Shown here: one piece after another, positions 25,455 through 35,372 of the stretch
Position numbering within the stretch: the stretch's first letter is position 1
Layout: every line of letters begins with the position of its first letter
Assembly (NCBI RefSeq): GCF_011440275.1
Contig: NZ_JAAOIV010000003.1
Span: 248,001 to 312,000, forward strand
DNA: 64,000 nucleotides
Reading direction: 5' to 3'
Origin: Metallococcus carri
GTDB lineage: Bacteria; Actinomycetota; Actinomycetes; Actinomycetales; Dermatophilaceae
Translations under genes and position numbers: made by a program
Notes under the pieces: model-generated
What the model saw: the letters and a program-made list of their open reading frames with translations, nothing else
What the model was told of the DNA's origin: nothing
Database searches by the model: none

Positions 25455-25655
25455 TCAGGCGGTGCCCATATAGGACTGCTTGAGATAGGTGTCGACAGCA
25501 TCCTCGGGCACCCGGAACGAACGCCCGACGCGCACGGCAGGCAACTCCCCGCTGTGCACGAGCCGGTACACGGTCATCTTCGACACGCGCATCACGGCGG
25601 CGACCTCGGCGACGGTCATGAACGTGACCTCGCCGAGCTGGCGCTCTTGCTCCAT
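25455..25655 (-). CDS. Excisionase-type helix-turn-helix DNA-binding protein
   Basis: 66 residues from ATG 25655. The MerR/excisionase-like HTH is clear: TVAEVAAVMRVSKMTVYRLV followed by the wing GELPAVRVGRSFRVPEDAV. It is the counterpart of Rv0500A in M. tuberculosis and of BldC-like small regulators. No mobile-element context is present, so it is a chromosomal regulator rather than a phage excisionase. The 132 bp upstream of it, before acuC, contains a run of seven A on the coding strand. Target unknown. Confidence 0.9.
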   Translation of the reverse strand: MEQERQLGEVTFMTVAEVAAVMRVSKMTVYRLVHSGELPAVRVGRSFRVPEDAVDTYLKQSYMGTA

Positions 25656-25787
25656 GGGCACCGGGCCTTTCGGGCTTTTTTTGCTGAGACGGATGTTGTC
25701 TGGGGTGCAGACTAGGGGCTGTGGGGCCTCTGTGGAAAGTACTGGGGGCAACTCGTCCAGTCGACACGCCGAGCGGGCGCCGATTTT

Positions 25788-26993
25788 TCAGTCGAACCAG
25801 ATGTCGAGACCGTGGTGGGGGAAGACCGCCTCCCGGGTCGCCATCACCGCCCGGTCGACCGCGTCCTCCGGGTCGGCGCCGAGCGCCCACGAGCGATACC
25901 AGACCACCCCGTTGTCGGCGACGCCGTCGCCCATCCGAGGCGGCCCCGGCCGGCCGACGATCTCCTGCACGTGCTCGCGCCAATCGGCCGGCACCGGCGT
26001 GGTGAGCTCCACCGGCTGATGGGCGGCGATCGCGGTGAGATGGGACCACGCGCGGGGCACCACGTCGACCAGCTCGTAGCCGCCACCGCCGAGCGCGATC
26101 CACTTGCCGTCGCAGACCTGGTGGGCCAGGTCGTGCATCGTCTCGTATGCCGTCCGCTGTGCGTCGACCGACAACGCCATGTGCGCGAGTGGGTCGGAGT
26201 AGTGACTGTCGCAGCCTTGCTGGGTGACCAGGATCTGCGGCTGGAAGGCGCGCACCACCGGCGGGATCACCGCGTGCACGGCCCGCAGCCAGGCGGCGTC
26301 GCCGGTGCCCGGCGGGAGGGCGAGGTTGACCGCCATACCCTCCGCGCCGGGACCGCCGATCTCGCCGGGGAAACCGGTGCCGGGAAAGAGCACCCGGCCG
26401 GTCTCGTGCACCGACATCGTGAGCACCCGCGGGTCGTCCCAGAAGATCCGCTCCACCCCGTCGCCGTGGTGCACGTCCAGGTCGAGATAGGCGACCCGCT
26501 CGGCGCCATTGCGCAGCAGCCAGTCGATGCCGAGCGCCGCGTCGTTGTAGATGCAAAAGCCGGACGCCTTGTCCCGCATCGCGTGGTGCAGTCCGCCGCT
26601 GTAGTTCACGACATGCGCCGCCTCGCCCCGCCATACGGCTTGGGCGGCCTGGACGGTCGCGGCGGCGATCAGCGCGGACGATTCGTGCATGCCACGGAAG
26701 GCCGGGTCGTCCTCGGTGCCGAGCCCGTAGGACTCGTCGGCGTTCGCCGGGTCGAGCGAGGCCGCCTTGACCGCCCGGACGAACTCGGGGGTGTGGACGC
26801 GGTGCAGCATGGCGTCGACGTCGTCGGGCAGCACGGGCGGGACGACCTGCAGGTGATCGAGCACGCCGAGCGAGCGCGCCAGCCGGGTGGTGAGGTCGAG
26901 CCGCAGCGGGTTCATCGGGTGGTGAGCGCCGAAGTCATAGCGCGTGAACGCCTGGTCCCAGATCAGCTGGACCGGCGCACCATTGGCGGTCAC
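25788..26993 (-). CDS. acuC: AcuC / class I histone deacetylase-like protein
   Basis: 401-residue arginase-fold deacetylase. The catalytic His pair (GGLHHAMRD), zinc ligands in LDLDVHHGDGVE and the distal Asp in QQGCDSHYSDPL are intact, and a Tyr-containing GGGGYELVDV motif is present. In bacteria AcuC deacetylates enzymes such as acetyl-CoA synthetase or is linked to acetoin use. GTG 26993 is 15 bp from the stop of a GNAT gene upstream, so acetyltransferase and deacetylase form a pair; a functional link is inference. Confidence 0.93.
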   Translation of the reverse strand: MTANGAPVQLIWDQAFTRYDFGAHHPMNPLRLDLTTRLARSLGVLDHLQVVPPVLPDDVDAMLHRVHTPEFVRAVKAASLDPANADESYGLGTEDDPAFRGMHESSALIAAATVQAAQAVWRGEAAHVVNYSGGLHHAMRDKASGFCIYNDAALGIDWLLRNGAERVAYLDLDVHHGDGVERIFWDDPRVLTMSVHETGRVLFPGTGFPGEIGGPGAEGMAVNLALPPGTGDAAWLRAVHAVIPPVVRAFQPQILVTQQGCDSHYSDPLAHMALSVDAQRTAYETMHDLAHQVCDGKWIALGGGGYELVDVVPRAWSHLTAIAAHQPVELTTPVPADWREHVQEIVGRPGPPRMGDGVADNGVVWYRSWALGADPEDAVDRAVMATREAVFPHHGLDIWFD

Positions 26994-27008
26994 CGCGCGA
27001 AAACCCTT

Positions 27009-27551
27009 CTACTGCAGCGAGTTCGGCACCGCACCGGGGTCGTCGCCGAGGGGGTAGACCATCGCCATCTCCTCGTCGTCCGGGGCGTTGGGGCTGGCGT
27101 GCTTCATCGTGCGCCGGGCGTCGGTAGGGCGGAAGCCGAAGCTGCTCGCGAAGGCCACGGCGCGACCGTTGTCGGTGGCGACCCAGTAGACGAGGTGGCC
27201 GTAGTCGTCGGCCTTGGCCTGCTCGGCGCCGGCCTGCACGAGCTTCCAGGCGACGCCCTTGCCGCGCAGGTCGGGGTTGACCCACAGGCCGAACAGCTCG
27301 GCCACCCGGTCGTCGGCGTCCTCGGCTTCGAAGCCACCCACCGACACCACGCCCACGACGTCATCGCCGTCCTGGGCGACCAGCCGGGTGGAGCGCTGCA
27401 TGCGGCGGCGCCACAGCTCCTCGTCATACTGCTGTTCCTCGGCGGCGGAGGCGGAGAACGCCTCGGGCGACTCCTTGAGCGCGGCCAGGCGGACGTCCCG
27501 ATAGGTCTGCCAGTCCTCATCGCCCAGGAGGCGAACCGTGATGTCGCTCAT
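27009..27551 (-). CDS. GNAT family N-acetyltransferase
   Basis: 180 residues from ATG 27551 (a longer start at 27572 is possible). The acetyl-CoA-binding motif A appears as LFGLWVNPDLRGKGVAWKLV, where R/Q-x-x-G-x-G/A reads RGKGVA. The end FGFRPTDARR is a typical GNAT strand/loop. Substrate unknown. It lies directly upstream of acuC and 83 bp downstream of proC. Confidence 0.88.
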   Translation of the reverse strand: MSDITVRLLGDEDWQTYRDVRLAALKESPEAFSASAAEEQQYDEELWRRRMQRSTRLVAQDGDDVVGVVSVGGFEAEDADDRVAELFGLWVNPDLRGKGVAWKLVQAGAEQAKADDYGHLVYWVATDNGRAVAFASSFGFRPTDARRTMKHASPNAPDDEEMAMVYPLGDDPGAVPNSLQ

Positions 27552-27634
27552 GCTGCACACCTTTCCATGCATGCCTGGAACCCCGTCAGGCAGGGGCAGT
27601 GCCGAGATCGGCGATCACACCCTAACGAGCAGGC

Positions 27635-28453
27635 TCAACCCTGCGCGAGTTCGGCCGACCGCCGGGCGGCGGCCTCCATCGCGGTGAGGAAGGCCGCGCG
27701 CACCTTGTGGTCGTCCAGCTCGCGCAGCGCGCTCATCGTGGTGCCTCCGGGCGAGGAGACCTGCTCGCGCAGCACCGTCGGGTGGGTGCCGGTCTCCTTC
27801 AGCATCGTCGCGGCGCCGTAGAGCGTCTGCACCACGAGCTCGGTCGCGGTGGCGCGCGGCAGCCCGAGCAGCACGCCCGCCTCGATCATCGCCTCCACGA
27901 CATAGAAGATGTATGCCGGTCCGCTGCCGCTGATCGCGGTGACCGCGTCCTGGTAGTGCTCCGGCACGGCGACGACCCGGCCGCAGGCGCGCATCAGGTC
28001 GGTGGCGATCTGCACGTGCGCCTCGTCGCAGTGCGTGCCCGCACTGACCGCGGCCATTCCCTCGTCGACGAGGGCGGGGGTGTTGGGCATCACCCGGGCG
28101 ACCGGGGTGCCGTCGGGCAGCCGGTCCTGCAGGAAGGTCGTGGTGATGCCGGCCGCCAGGGAGACCACGAGCGTGCCGGGGCGCAGGTGGTCGCTGACAT
28201 CGCGCAGCAACGTCGTCATGTCCTGCGGCTTGACCGCGATCACGACGGTGTCGGCGCCGGCCACCGCGTCGGCGGTGCTGCCGACGCGCACGCCATAGCC
28301 CTTCTTCAGCTGGGCGGTGCGCTCGGGGTTGCGGTCGGACACCGTCACCAGGCGGGCGGGGTGGCCGGCGCGCAGCAGGCCGGACAGCAGGGCTTCGCCC
28401 ATCACTCCGGCCCCGAGCAGGGCGATGGGCGAGTGGTCGCGCGCGGTCGTCAT
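27635..28453 (-). CDS. proC: Pyrroline-5-carboxylate reductase (ProC)
   Basis: Last step of proline synthesis. 272 residues: Rossmann GAGVMGEALLSGLL (about 14-27), VAVKP-type loop (VIAVKPQDM), PNTPALVDEGM and the C-terminal SPGGTTMSALREL tail are all present. The chosen ATG (28453) gives the normal N-terminus. It starts 7 bp after proline dehydrogenase, so genes for proline breakdown and synthesis share one operon. Confidence 0.96.
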   Translation of the reverse strand: MTTARDHSPIALLGAGVMGEALLSGLLRAGHPARLVTVSDRNPERTAQLKKGYGVRVGSTADAVAGADTVVIAVKPQDMTTLLRDVSDHLRPGTLVVSLAAGITTTFLQDRLPDGTPVARVMPNTPALVDEGMAAVSAGTHCDEAHVQIATDLMRACGRVVAVPEHYQDAVTAISGSGPAYIFYVVEAMIEAGVLLGLPRATATELVVQTLYGAATMLKETGTHPTVLREQVSSPGGTTMSALRELDDHKVRAAFLTAMEAAARRSAELAQG

Positions 28454-28460
28454 ACGACCA

Positions 28461-29414
28461 TCATCCCCGGGTCGCGAGTCCGCGCAGGAAGAAGGCGGTG
28501 TTGGCGGGGCGCTCGGCCATCCGGCGCATGAGGTAGCCGTACCACTCATCGCCATACGGGACGTAGACGCGCATCTGCGCGCCGGTCGCGGCGAGGCGGC
28601 GCTGCTCCTTGGGGCGGATGCCGTAGAGCATCTGGTATTCGAAGGTGTCCGGGGTGCGCAGCGTGCGGGTCGCGAGCGAGCCGGCGATGGCGATGATCCG
28701 CGGGTCGTGGCTGGCGACCATCGGGTAGCCGTCGCCTTCCATCAGCACCTTGAGGCAGCGGACATAGGACAGGTCGACCTCCGCCTTGTCCTGGAAGGCG
28801 ACCGACGCGGGCTCGTCATACGCGCCCTTGCACAACCGGACCCGGCTGCCCTCGGTGGCCAGGTCACGGCAGTCGGCCTCGGTGCGCTTGAGGTAGGCCT
28901 GCAGCACCGCACCGACCCAGGGATAGTCCGTGCGCAACTCGCGCACGGACTCCAGGGTGCGGTCGGTGGTGGTGTGGTCCTCCATGTCGATGGTGACCGT
29001 GGTGCCGGCGAGCTGCGCGGCCTCGCAGATGACGCGGGCATGGTCGAGGGCGATCCGGTCGCCGTCGGCGCCGAGGAACTGGCCGATCGCGGACAGCTTG
29101 ACGCTCACCTCGAACCGCCCGTTCTCGGTCAGGCCGGACTCGGCCAGCTCGGCGAGGAGGGTGAGGTAGGCATCGCGGGTGGCCTGGGCCTGCTGCAGGT
29201 CGAGGGTGTCCTCGCCGAGGAAGTCGATGGTGCCGAGCAGTCCGTCGCTCCCCAGTTGCGAGCAGGCCGAGACCGCGTGGTCGGTGGTTTCGCCGGGGAC
29301 GAAACGGGCAACGACGCTGCGGCTGACGGGCGCCTGGGTGATCGTCGTGCGGACCGCCTTGTTGCGGCTCACGCCGAGCAGACTCTGCCGGAGGACGGCC
29401 TTGGGATCGATCAC
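28461..29414 (-). CDS. pruB: Proline dehydrogenase (monofunctional)
   Basis: FAD-dependent TIM-barrel enzyme oxidising proline to pyrroline-5-carboxylate and passing electrons to quinone. 317 residues, the usual size for the single-domain form. Motifs: KLSAIGQ, RLCKGAYDEP, EYQMLYGIRPKEQ and the C-terminal RVYVPYGDEWYGYLMRR. The dehydrogenase partner (P5C dehydrogenase) is not in this window. Downstream proC is 7 bp away; upstream gene is the transglutaminase-like protein (22 bp). Confidence 0.95.
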   Translation of the reverse strand: MIDPKAVLRQSLLGVSRNKAVRTTITQAPVSRSVVARFVPGETTDHAVSACSQLGSDGLLGTIDFLGEDTLDLQQAQATRDAYLTLLAELAESGLTENGRFEVSVKLSAIGQFLGADGDRIALDHARVICEAAQLAGTTVTIDMEDHTTTDRTLESVRELRTDYPWVGAVLQAYLKRTEADCRDLATEGSRVRLCKGAYDEPASVAFQDKAEVDLSYVRCLKVLMEGDGYPMVASHDPRIIAIAGSLATRTLRTPDTFEYQMLYGIRPKEQRRLAATGAQMRVYVPYGDEWYGYLMRRMAERPANTAFFLRGLATRG

Positions 29415-29436
29415 GGGTGGGATGCCTCCGTCGTTG

Positions 29437-30219
29437 TCAGGCCAGGCGTGAGATCTCCACGGTCACGACCATCTTGCTGCCCGGTGTGCCGGTGAAGATG
29501 CCCCGCAGAGGGACCACGTCGGTGTAGTCCCGCCCATGCGCCACCTCAATGTAGAAGTCGTCCGGCGCACGACCGTTGACGGGGTCGACCGCCACCCAGG
29601 CGCCGTCCCACCACTCGATCCAGGCCTGCGCCTCACCGTCGAGCACGTCGCCGATCGCGGCGTCGCGGTCGGGCAGGACGTAACCGGCGACGAACCGGGC
29701 CGGCACGCCCTGGCTGCGCAGCATGCCGATGACCACGTGGGCGCGATCCTTGCTCGCCCTAGCCCCGCTGCGCACCTGGTCGAGCACCGCTGCGACGAAC
29801 TGCGCCGGTGTCGCGCTGGCCCCGCGGAGCTCGGCTGCGGCCGCGCGCAGCTCCGGCCCGGGTTCGCACCGGTCGCCGATCGCCAGGAACTCCTCGAGGT
29901 CGTCAGTGACCTCGCTGCCCGTGAGTTGCTCCCAGGTGAGCCGCCGGCCGTCGACGGGCTTGCGGTCCACCTCGACGGTGCTCGTCGCCACCGCGGTGAG
30001 CGCGTCGTGCGGTTCGTGCAGCTCGAAGGTCGTGACGCGGGTGCCGAAATAGTCGGTCCAGCTCTCCTGCCAGGGGGTCGGTGTGATCTCCAGCCGCGTG
30101 TGCTGGACGGTCTGTCCCGCCGTGCTGCGCGGGACCATGCGCGCCTCGTTGTATGACGCCGTCGCCGGCCCGCTGTAGGTATAGCCGGCCCGGTGGACCA
30201 GCCGGAGGGTGACGCTCAC
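29437..30219 (-). CDS. Transglutaminase-fold protein lacking catalytic Cys and His
   Basis: 260 residues. An N-terminal beta domain (about 1-95) precedes a transglutaminase-like core: SKDRAHVVIGMLRSQGVPARFVAGYV (about 156-181, described by its pattern) then EAQAWIEWW and VDPVNG. In active relatives the core begins C-x-D-x-A-H and has SHAWVE; here Ser156 replaces Cys and Gln198 replaces His, while Asp212 stays. So the Cys-His-Asp triad is broken. It overlaps the alpha-E gene by 4 nt (GTGA) and belongs to the ATP-grasp/alpha-E/transglutaminase trio seen as Rv2411c-Rv2409c in M. tuberculosis. Probably a non-catalytic partner. Confidence 0.88.
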   Translation of the reverse strand: MSVTLRLVHRAGYTYSGPATASYNEARMVPRSTAGQTVQHTRLEITPTPWQESWTDYFGTRVTTFELHEPHDALTAVATSTVEVDRKPVDGRRLTWEQLTGSEVTDDLEEFLAIGDRCEPGPELRAAAAELRGASATPAQFVAAVLDQVRSGARASKDRAHVVIGMLRSQGVPARFVAGYVLPDRDAAIGDVLDGEAQAWIEWWDGAWVAVDPVNGRAPDDFYIEVAHGRDYTDVVPLRGIFTGTPGSKMVVTVEISRLA

Positions 30220-31142
30220 AGGGGGCCTCCCAACCACTCGGGGGCGACTGCGCCCTCGAAGTAGCGGTGGGCGACCGCCTCGGTCGCCTCACCGCACATG
30301 CTCTGCAGGGCGCTCATCTCCCCCGCCAGGTCGGACAACAGCTCGGTGAGCGACAGATAGTCCATCCGGGCGCGAGCGCGTCCGATGATCCGCGCGGCGT
30401 CGCCGCCGAAGCCCACCCGGCGCTGGCGGGGGTCGAGCACCTCGAGGCAGGCCGCCGCCTGGCCGAGCGAGTAGGCGATCGAGCGCGGGAAGAGCCGGTC
30501 CTGCAGCAGGAATTCGGCTGCGGCGCGGGGCGATTCGATCGCTCGATAGGTGCGGGTGAAGGCGTGTGCACCACCGCAAGCACGCAAGGTGAGCAGCCAC
30601 GACGCGGACGGCGCGGTGGCATAGGTCGTCATCTGGATCATCCGCGAGGTCATGTCGATGCGCTCGATGCTGCGGCCGAGGACGATGAACTGCCACCCGT
30701 CGTCGTGGCTTTGGGTCTGGTCGGCGAGCGCGGTGATCAGGTTGGCGCGCTCCCGCACCAGCCGGAAGCCGTCGGCGGGCCGCGGGCCGGACAGCTGGCA
30801 GTTGCTCACCATGTAGTACGTGGTGTTGAGGCCCTCCCACAGCTCGGTCGAGACGACCTCACGGGAGCGCCGGGCGTTTTCCCTGGCGGTCTCCAGTGCG
30901 AAGGCGATGGAACTGGGAGATGTGCTGTCCCACAACAGAACTCGCAGCACCGCGTCCGGATCGTTGACGCCGTCGTGCTGGGCGCCCATCGCGGCGAAGA
31001 TCGACCGGCAGGTGGCCTCGCGGTCGATGACCGGGTCCTCCACCAGCAGCTGCAGATAGACGTCCAGCAGGCGGGCGAGGGCGTCCGCGCGCTCGACATA
31101 CCGGCCGATCCAAAACAGCGCCTCGGCGATCCGGCTCAGCAT
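30216..31142 (-). CDS. Alpha-E domain protein (DUF403)
   Basis: 308 residues, almost entirely helical, beginning [20 protein letters not shown], the conserved alpha-E signature with GRYVERA. A second characteristic stretch is [17 protein letters not shown]. These proteins occur next to circularly permuted ATP-grasp enzymes and transglutaminase-like proteases in a proposed peptide-synthesis system of unknown product. ATG 31142 shares one base with the ATP-grasp stop (TGATG). Confidence 0.93.
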   Translation of the reverse strand: MLSRIAEALFWIGRYVERADALARLLDVYLQLLVEDPVIDREATCRSIFAAMGAQHDGVNDPDAVLRVLLWDSTSPSSIAFALETARENARRSREVVSTELWEGLNTTYYMVSNCQLSGPRPADGFRLVRERANLITALADQTQSHDDGWQFIVLGRSIERIDMTSRMIQMTTYATAPSASWLLTLRACGGAHAFTRTYRAIESPRAAAEFLLQDRLFPRSIAYSLGQAAACLEVLDPRQRRVGFGGDAARIIGRARARMDYLSLTELLSDLAGEMSALQSMCGEATEAVAHRYFEGAVAPEWLGGPL

Positions 31143-32740
31143 CAGTGCTCGCTTCCGAAGGGGGTGCCGAGGACCTGGGTCATGCCGCCCATGGACTGCA
31201 CCATCCCGGTCGGGGTCTGCGCCTGACCCATCCGCCCGGCCCGCAGGCCGGGGTGCAGCACCGCACCCTCGGCGGCGCTTTGCACCTGAATCTGGGTGTC
31301 GGTCGGCTCGGCCGCAAGCACCCAGGTGTCCTTGGAGCCGCCGCCCTGGGAGGAGTTCACGATGAGCTCGCCCTCCGGGAGGGCGACGCGGGTGAGGCCG
31401 CCGGGCAACACCCAGACCTTCTCGCCGTCGTTGATCGCGAACGGGCGCAGGTCGACATGGCGCGGTGCGAGCCGGTCGCCGACCAGGGTGGGCACGGTGG
31501 ACAGTTGCACGACCGGCTGAGCGATCCAGCCGCGCGGGTCGGCGAGCAGCCGGGCGCGCAGGTCGGCGAGCTCGGCCTTGGTGGCGCGCGGGCCGATCAC
31601 GATGCCCTTGCCGCCGGCACCGTCGACCGGTTTGAGGACGAGTTCGTCCAGCCGGTCGAGCACCTGGGCGCGGTGCTCGGGGTCCTCCATCCGCCAGGTG
31701 TCGACATTGGGCAGGATCGGTTCCTGGCCGAGGTAGTAGCGGATGAGGTCGGGCACGTAGGTGTAGACCAGCTTGTCGTCCGCGACGCCATTGCCCACGG
31801 CGTTGGCGATCGTCACATTGCCGCTGCGCGCCGCGTTGAGCAGGCCGGGGACGCCAAGCACCGAATCCCGCCGGAACGCAACGGGATCCAGGAAGTCGTC
31901 GTCGACCCGGCGATAGATGACGTGCACCGGGAACAGGCCGTGCGTGGTGCGCACCATCACCCGACCGCCCTGCGCGAGCAGATCCCGGCCCTCCACCAAT
32001 CGGACGCCCATCAGCCGGGCGAGCAACGCGTGCTCGAAATAGGCCGCGTTGTAGGCGCCCGGGGTGAGCACGACGACGGTCGGGTCGGTGACGCCGGAGG
32101 GGGCGCACGCGCGCAGCGCCGCCAGCAGCTTGCCCGGATATTGCGAGACCGGCCGGATCCGGTGGTGGGCGAAGGCTTCCGGCAGCGCGGCCGACATCGC
32201 CCGGCGGTTGGTCATGACATAGGACACCCCCGACGGGATGCGGACATTGTCCTCGAGCACCCGGAAGGTGCCGTCGCTGTCCCGGATCAGGTCGATGCCG
32301 GCCACGTGCACCCGCACCTTGCCGGGCGGCTCGACGCCCTTGGCGACGCGCAGGAAGTGCGGGCTGCTCGTCACCACCCGTCGCGGGATGACCCGGTCGT
32401 TGAAGACCTGACCCTCGCCGTAGATATCGGAGAGGAAGGCCTCGAGCGCCGCAACCCGTTGTGCCACACCGGTTTCGACGGCCTGCCAGGACTGGTTATC
32501 GATGAGCCGCGGCACGATGTCGATGGGGAACGGGCGCTCCTCGCCACCGAGGTCGAAGGTGACGCCCTGGTCGAGGTAGGTGTGCGAGAGGTATTCCGCC
32601 CGAGCGCTGAGGTCGGCCAGGGTGAGGCCCTGCACCTGCCGCTGGACACCGGCATACGCCCCACGCACCTGCTCCTGCGCCTGGAACATCTCGTCGTAGG
32701 TCGCGGGGCGCGGCTGATATCCGTCGAAAATCGCGCTCAC
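31142..32740 (-). CDS. Circularly permuted ATP-grasp type 2 protein
   Basis: 532 residues. N-terminal region with [29 protein letters not shown]-type DUF404/407 pattern and ATP-grasp motifs [13 protein letters not shown] and [16 protein letters not shown] (nucleotide-binding loop, about 389-404). This family is predicted to form amide bonds with ATP. The C-terminus carries a Gly/Gln/Met-rich tail of about 40 residues. GTG 32740 begins the three-gene unit with the alpha-E and transglutaminase-like genes. The biochemical product of such units is not known to me. Confidence 0.92.
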   Translation of the reverse strand: MSAIFDGYQPRPATYDEMFQAQEQVRGAYAGVQRQVQGLTLADLSARAEYLSHTYLDQGVTFDLGGEERPFPIDIVPRLIDNQSWQAVETGVAQRVAALEAFLSDIYGEGQVFNDRVIPRRVVTSSPHFLRVAKGVEPPGKVRVHVAGIDLIRDSDGTFRVLEDNVRIPSGVSYVMTNRRAMSAALPEAFAHHRIRPVSQYPGKLLAALRACAPSGVTDPTVVVLTPGAYNAAYFEHALLARLMGVRLVEGRDLLAQGGRVMVRTTHGLFPVHVIYRRVDDDFLDPVAFRRDSVLGVPGLLNAARSGNVTIANAVGNGVADDKLVYTYVPDLIRYYLGQEPILPNVDTWRMEDPEHRAQVLDRLDELVLKPVDGAGGKGIVIGPRATKAELADLRARLLADPRGWIAQPVVQLSTVPTLVGDRLAPRHVDLRPFAINDGEKVWVLPGGLTRVALPEGELIVNSSQGGGSKDTWVLAAEPTDTQIQVQSAAEGAVLHPGLRAGRMGQAQTPTGMVQSMGGMTQVLGTPFGSEH

Positions 32741-32764
32741 ACGCTGACCGTAGCGAACCGCGGG

Positions 32765-33562
32765 TCAGGCCGACGAGGCAAAGTGCAGACGGGCGAAGGC
32801 GAGCGCTTCGGCCAGGTCGATCTCGCGCTGCTCGTCGGTGAGCTTGCGGGTGCCAACCTCGACCACGATGGATCCGTCAAACCCTTGTGCCGCAAGCATT
32901 TCCAGCACTTCGGCGCACGGCTGACCACCCCGCCCGGGCACCAGATGCTCGTCCTTGAAGGAGCCCAGGCCGTCGGCGAGATGCAGGTGCGACAACCGTG
33001 GCCCGAGATCGCGCACCATCTGCACGGCGTCCGAGCCGGCGGTGGCGGTGTGCGACAGGTCGAGGGTGACGTGCTGGTAGTCCTCGCCGACCGGGTCCCA
33101 GTGGGGCAGATAGGCCTGCATCTCCCGGCCACGCGCCCGCCAGGGAAACATGTTCTCGACCGCGACGTGGATGCCGGTGTCGGCTTCGCGCTGCGCGACG
33201 CCCTCGACGAACTCGGCGGCATAGTCGCGCTGCCAGCGAAAGGGTGGGTGCACCACCACGGTCGAGGCGCCGACCTCCTGAGCGAGCTGGATCGAGTTGT
33301 CCACCTTGACCCAGGGGTCTGGCCCCCAAACCCGTTGTGTCAGAAGCAAAGTCGGCGCGTGCACCGACACGATCGGTATGCCGTAGTGGTCCACCAACCG
33401 GCTCAGCGCACCGGCCTCCTGGCTGACCGTCTCGGTCCAGACCATGACCTCGATGCCGTCATAGCCGAGCCGCTCGGCCAGGTCGAAAGCCCCCGCCACC
33501 CCGAGTGGATAGACCGAGGCCGTCGACAGGGCGACAGCAGCGTCCGGCACCCGCACCACCAC
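32765..33562 (-). CDS. Sugar phosphate isomerase/epimerase family TIM-barrel protein
   Basis: 265 residues of the xylose isomerase-like/AP endonuclease 2 fold. Metal-binding type residues occur in [25 protein letters not shown] and HLHLADG, spaced as in this superfamily. It corresponds to Rv0498 in the conserved ppx-proC neighbourhood. Three successive GTG codons at the start make the exact N-terminus uncertain. It lies 3 bp after the ppx stop. Substrate unknown. Confidence 0.88.
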   Translation of the reverse strand: MVVRVPDAAVALSTASVYPLGVAGAFDLAERLGYDGIEVMVWTETVSQEAGALSRLVDHYGIPIVSVHAPTLLLTQRVWGPDPWVKVDNSIQLAQEVGASTVVVHPPFRWQRDYAAEFVEGVAQREADTGIHVAVENMFPWRARGREMQAYLPHWDPVGEDYQHVTLDLSHTATAGSDAVQMVRDLGPRLSHLHLADGLGSFKDEHLVPGRGGQPCAEVLEMLAAQGFDGSIVVEVGTRKLTDEQREIDLAEALAFARLHFASSA

Positions 33563-33565
33563 CGT

Positions 33566-34492
33566 TCAGGCCTCGAGCCAGTCCAGGCGGCGCAGGATGA
33601 CACCCTCGCGCAACGCCCATGGACACAGAGCCAACTGGTCGACGTCGAGCAGGTCCATCGCCGCCTCGACCACCATCGCCCCAGCCAGCAACTGTCGCGC
33701 GCGGGAGGCGGAGACGCCGGGCAACTCCGCCCGCTGGGCGGCCGGCATACCGGCGAGGCGGTGCACGAGACCGTGCAGATCCTCGCGGGCGAGGGTGCGC
33801 TCGACATACGGACCCTCGTCGCGCGGGGCCGCGCCGCAGACGCGGGCGAGCGAGCGGATCGTCTTGCTGGTGCCGACGACATGATCGGGCGCGCCGACCT
33901 TGGTGAGATCGCGCAGGCTGCGGGCGATATCGGAGCGGATCGACCGGCGCAGGGCCTTGATCGCGGCCGGGTCGGGCGGATCACCGGGCAGGGAGCGGGT
34001 GAGCCGGCCGGCACCGAGGGGCAGGCTGACGGCGGCGTCGGGCTCCTCGTCGATGCCGACGGCGAGTTCGAGCGAGCCACCGCCGATGTCGACGACCAGC
34101 AGCCGGCCGGCCGACCAGCCGAACCAGCGGCGGACGGCCAGGAAGGTCAGCGTGGCTTCGGCCGGACCGTCGAGCACCTGCAGATCGACGCCGGCCTCGG
34201 TGCGGACCGCGGTGAGCACCTCGTCGCCGTTGGGTGCCTCGCGGATGGCGCTGGTCGCGAAGGCGAGCAGGTCCTCGATGCCGTGGTCGTCGGCGATGGT
34301 CTGGCATTCGGCGACGAACTCCACCAGCAGGCGCGCGCCCTCGGGGTCGATCAGGCCCTCGTCGGTGGTGTGCTCCGACAGCCGCAGCTCGCGCTTGTGG
34401 GAGAACGCCGGCAGCGGGTGGGCGCCTCGGTGAGCGTCAACCACGAGCAGGTGAACCGTGTTGGAGCCCACGTCGATGACACCGAGCCGCAT
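33566..34492 (-). CDS. ppx: Exopolyphosphatase / Ppx-GppA family phosphatase
   Basis: ASKHA-fold phosphatase, 308 residues, hydrolysing polyphosphate or pppGpp. N-terminal [10 protein letters not shown] (7-16) and the second phosphate loop [11 protein letters not shown] (about 141-151) are present, as is Glu in SAIREA. The protein has only the core Ppx domain, like mycobacterial PPX1, and lacks C-terminal HD domain. ATG 34492 has a TAGCCT box 7 nt upstream. Divergent from the Cys-rich gene at 34523; heads the long minus-strand series. Confidence 0.93.
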   Translation of the reverse strand: MRLGVIDVGSNTVHLLVVDAHRGAHPLPAFSHKRELRLSEHTTDEGLIDPEGARLLVEFVAECQTIADDHGIEDLLAFATSAIREAPNGDEVLTAVRTEAGVDLQVLDGPAEATLTFLAVRRWFGWSAGRLLVVDIGGGSLELAVGIDEEPDAAVSLPLGAGRLTRSLPGDPPDPAAIKALRRSIRSDIARSLRDLTKVGAPDHVVGTSKTIRSLARVCGAAPRDEGPYVERTLAREDLHGLVHRLAGMPAAQRAELPGVSASRARQLLAGAMVVEAAMDLLDVDQLALCPWALREGVILRRLDWLEA

Positions 34493-34505
34493 GTCACCGA
34501 GGCTA
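34493..34505 (-). promoter_or_regulatory. Putative leaderless ppx promoter (-10 TAGCCT)
   Basis: Minus-strand TAGCCT (34505-34500) ends 7 nt before ATG 34492. On the other strand AAGAAT at 34511-34516 sits 6 nt before the divergent GTG 34523, so the 30-bp gap may hold two promoters. Confidence 0.45.
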
Positions 34506-34522
34506 TCGGCAAGAATGCGCGC

Positions 34523-35320
34523 GTGAGTGAGTCACCCCTGCAGACGCCGCGCGTCTGGGTCGAGTTCGACAATCCCGAGGATGAGAACGAGCGCTTCCGG
34601 TGTGACCTCACCTGGCTGACCTCCTCCTGGACCTGCATCTTCGGTGCCGGCTGCCAGGGCATCTACGAGACCCGGCCGGACGACGGTTGCTGCACGCTCG
34701 GCGCGCATTTCACCGGCAAGCAGGACCTCAAGCTGGTCCGCGATGTCGCGCGCGAGCTCGGGCCGGACGAGTGGCAGTTCTACGACGAGGGGCATTCCAA
34801 GGCCGGCTGGACCCAGAAGGAGGACGACGCCACCAAGACCCGCGTGGTCGAGGGCGCGTGCATCTTCCTCAACCGGCCCGGCTTTCCCGCTGGTGCCGGG
34901 TGTGCGTTGCACCAGCACGCGATGGCCGAGGGGAAGCCGCCGCACACGATGAAGCCCGATGTGTGTTGGCAGCTGCCGATCCGGCGGACCTTCCGCACGG
35001 TCGAGCTGGCCGACGACACGTCATACCTGGAGATTTCGATCGGCGAATACGACCGGCGCGGCTGGGGGCCGGGCGGGCACGACCTGGATTGGTACTGCTC
35101 GGGCAACCCCGAGGCGCATGTCGGTCGGGAGCCGGTCTATGTGTCCAACAAGCCGGAGCTGGTCTCGCTGATGGGCAAGAAAGCGTATGCCGAACTGCGC
35201 CGCCGGTGCGAGGCGCATCTCGCCGGGGTGCGCGCGGCCCGCGAATCCGGCGACCGCAAGCTGCTGCCGCTGCTCGTGCACCCGGCAACGCTTGCGGCCC
35301 AGAGGCGGGCTCAGCGCTAG
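34523..35320 (+). CDS. Conserved Cys-rich protein (Rv0495c-like)
   Basis: 265 residues with ten or more cysteines, including [38 protein letters not shown] and RRC. The CC pair and CX5-6C spacing recall proteins that bind zinc or an iron-sulfur cluster (YkgJ/DUF3109-like), but the family assignment is tentative. GTG 34523 is the only sensible start: the frame is open for more than 3 kb upstream but there it is antisense to four real genes. In M. tuberculosis a similar conserved gene (Rv0495c) is also divergent from ppx. Function unknown. Confidence 0.88.
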   Translation: MSESPLQTPRVWVEFDNPEDENERFRCDLTWLTSSWTCIFGAGCQGIYETRPDDGCCTLGAHFTGKQDLKLVRDVARELGPDEWQFYDEGHSKAGWTQKEDDATKTRVVEGACIFLNRPGFPAGAGCALHQHAMAEGKPPHTMKPDVCWQLPIRRTFRTVELADDTSYLEISIGEYDRRGWGPGGHDLDWYCSGNPEAHVGREPVYVSNKPELVSLMGKKAYAELRRRCEAHLAGVRAARESGDRKLLPLLVHPATLAAQRRAQR

Positions 35321-35359
35321 CAACCGCCTGGCCCGACGATGGCTGTCGGTGCGGGCGTC

Positions 35360-35372
35360 TACGTTGACGCGC
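35360..35372 (+). promoter_or_regulatory. Putative leaderless radA promoter (-10 TACGTT)
   Basis: TACGTT (35360-35365) ends 7 nt before ATG 35373; no Shine-Dalgarno sequence is visible. Confidence 0.45.

Noticed and set aside
25455-25655. Phage excisionase / integrated element
   Set aside because: The HTH gene sits in a conserved chromosomal neighbourhood with bS22 and proC; no integrase or att sites are seen.
31145-34522. 1,100-codon open frame on the plus strand upstream of the Cys-rich gene
   Set aside because: It is antisense to four well-supported minus-strand genes and exists because stop codons are rare at this GC; only the part from GTG 34523 shows family-like sequence.
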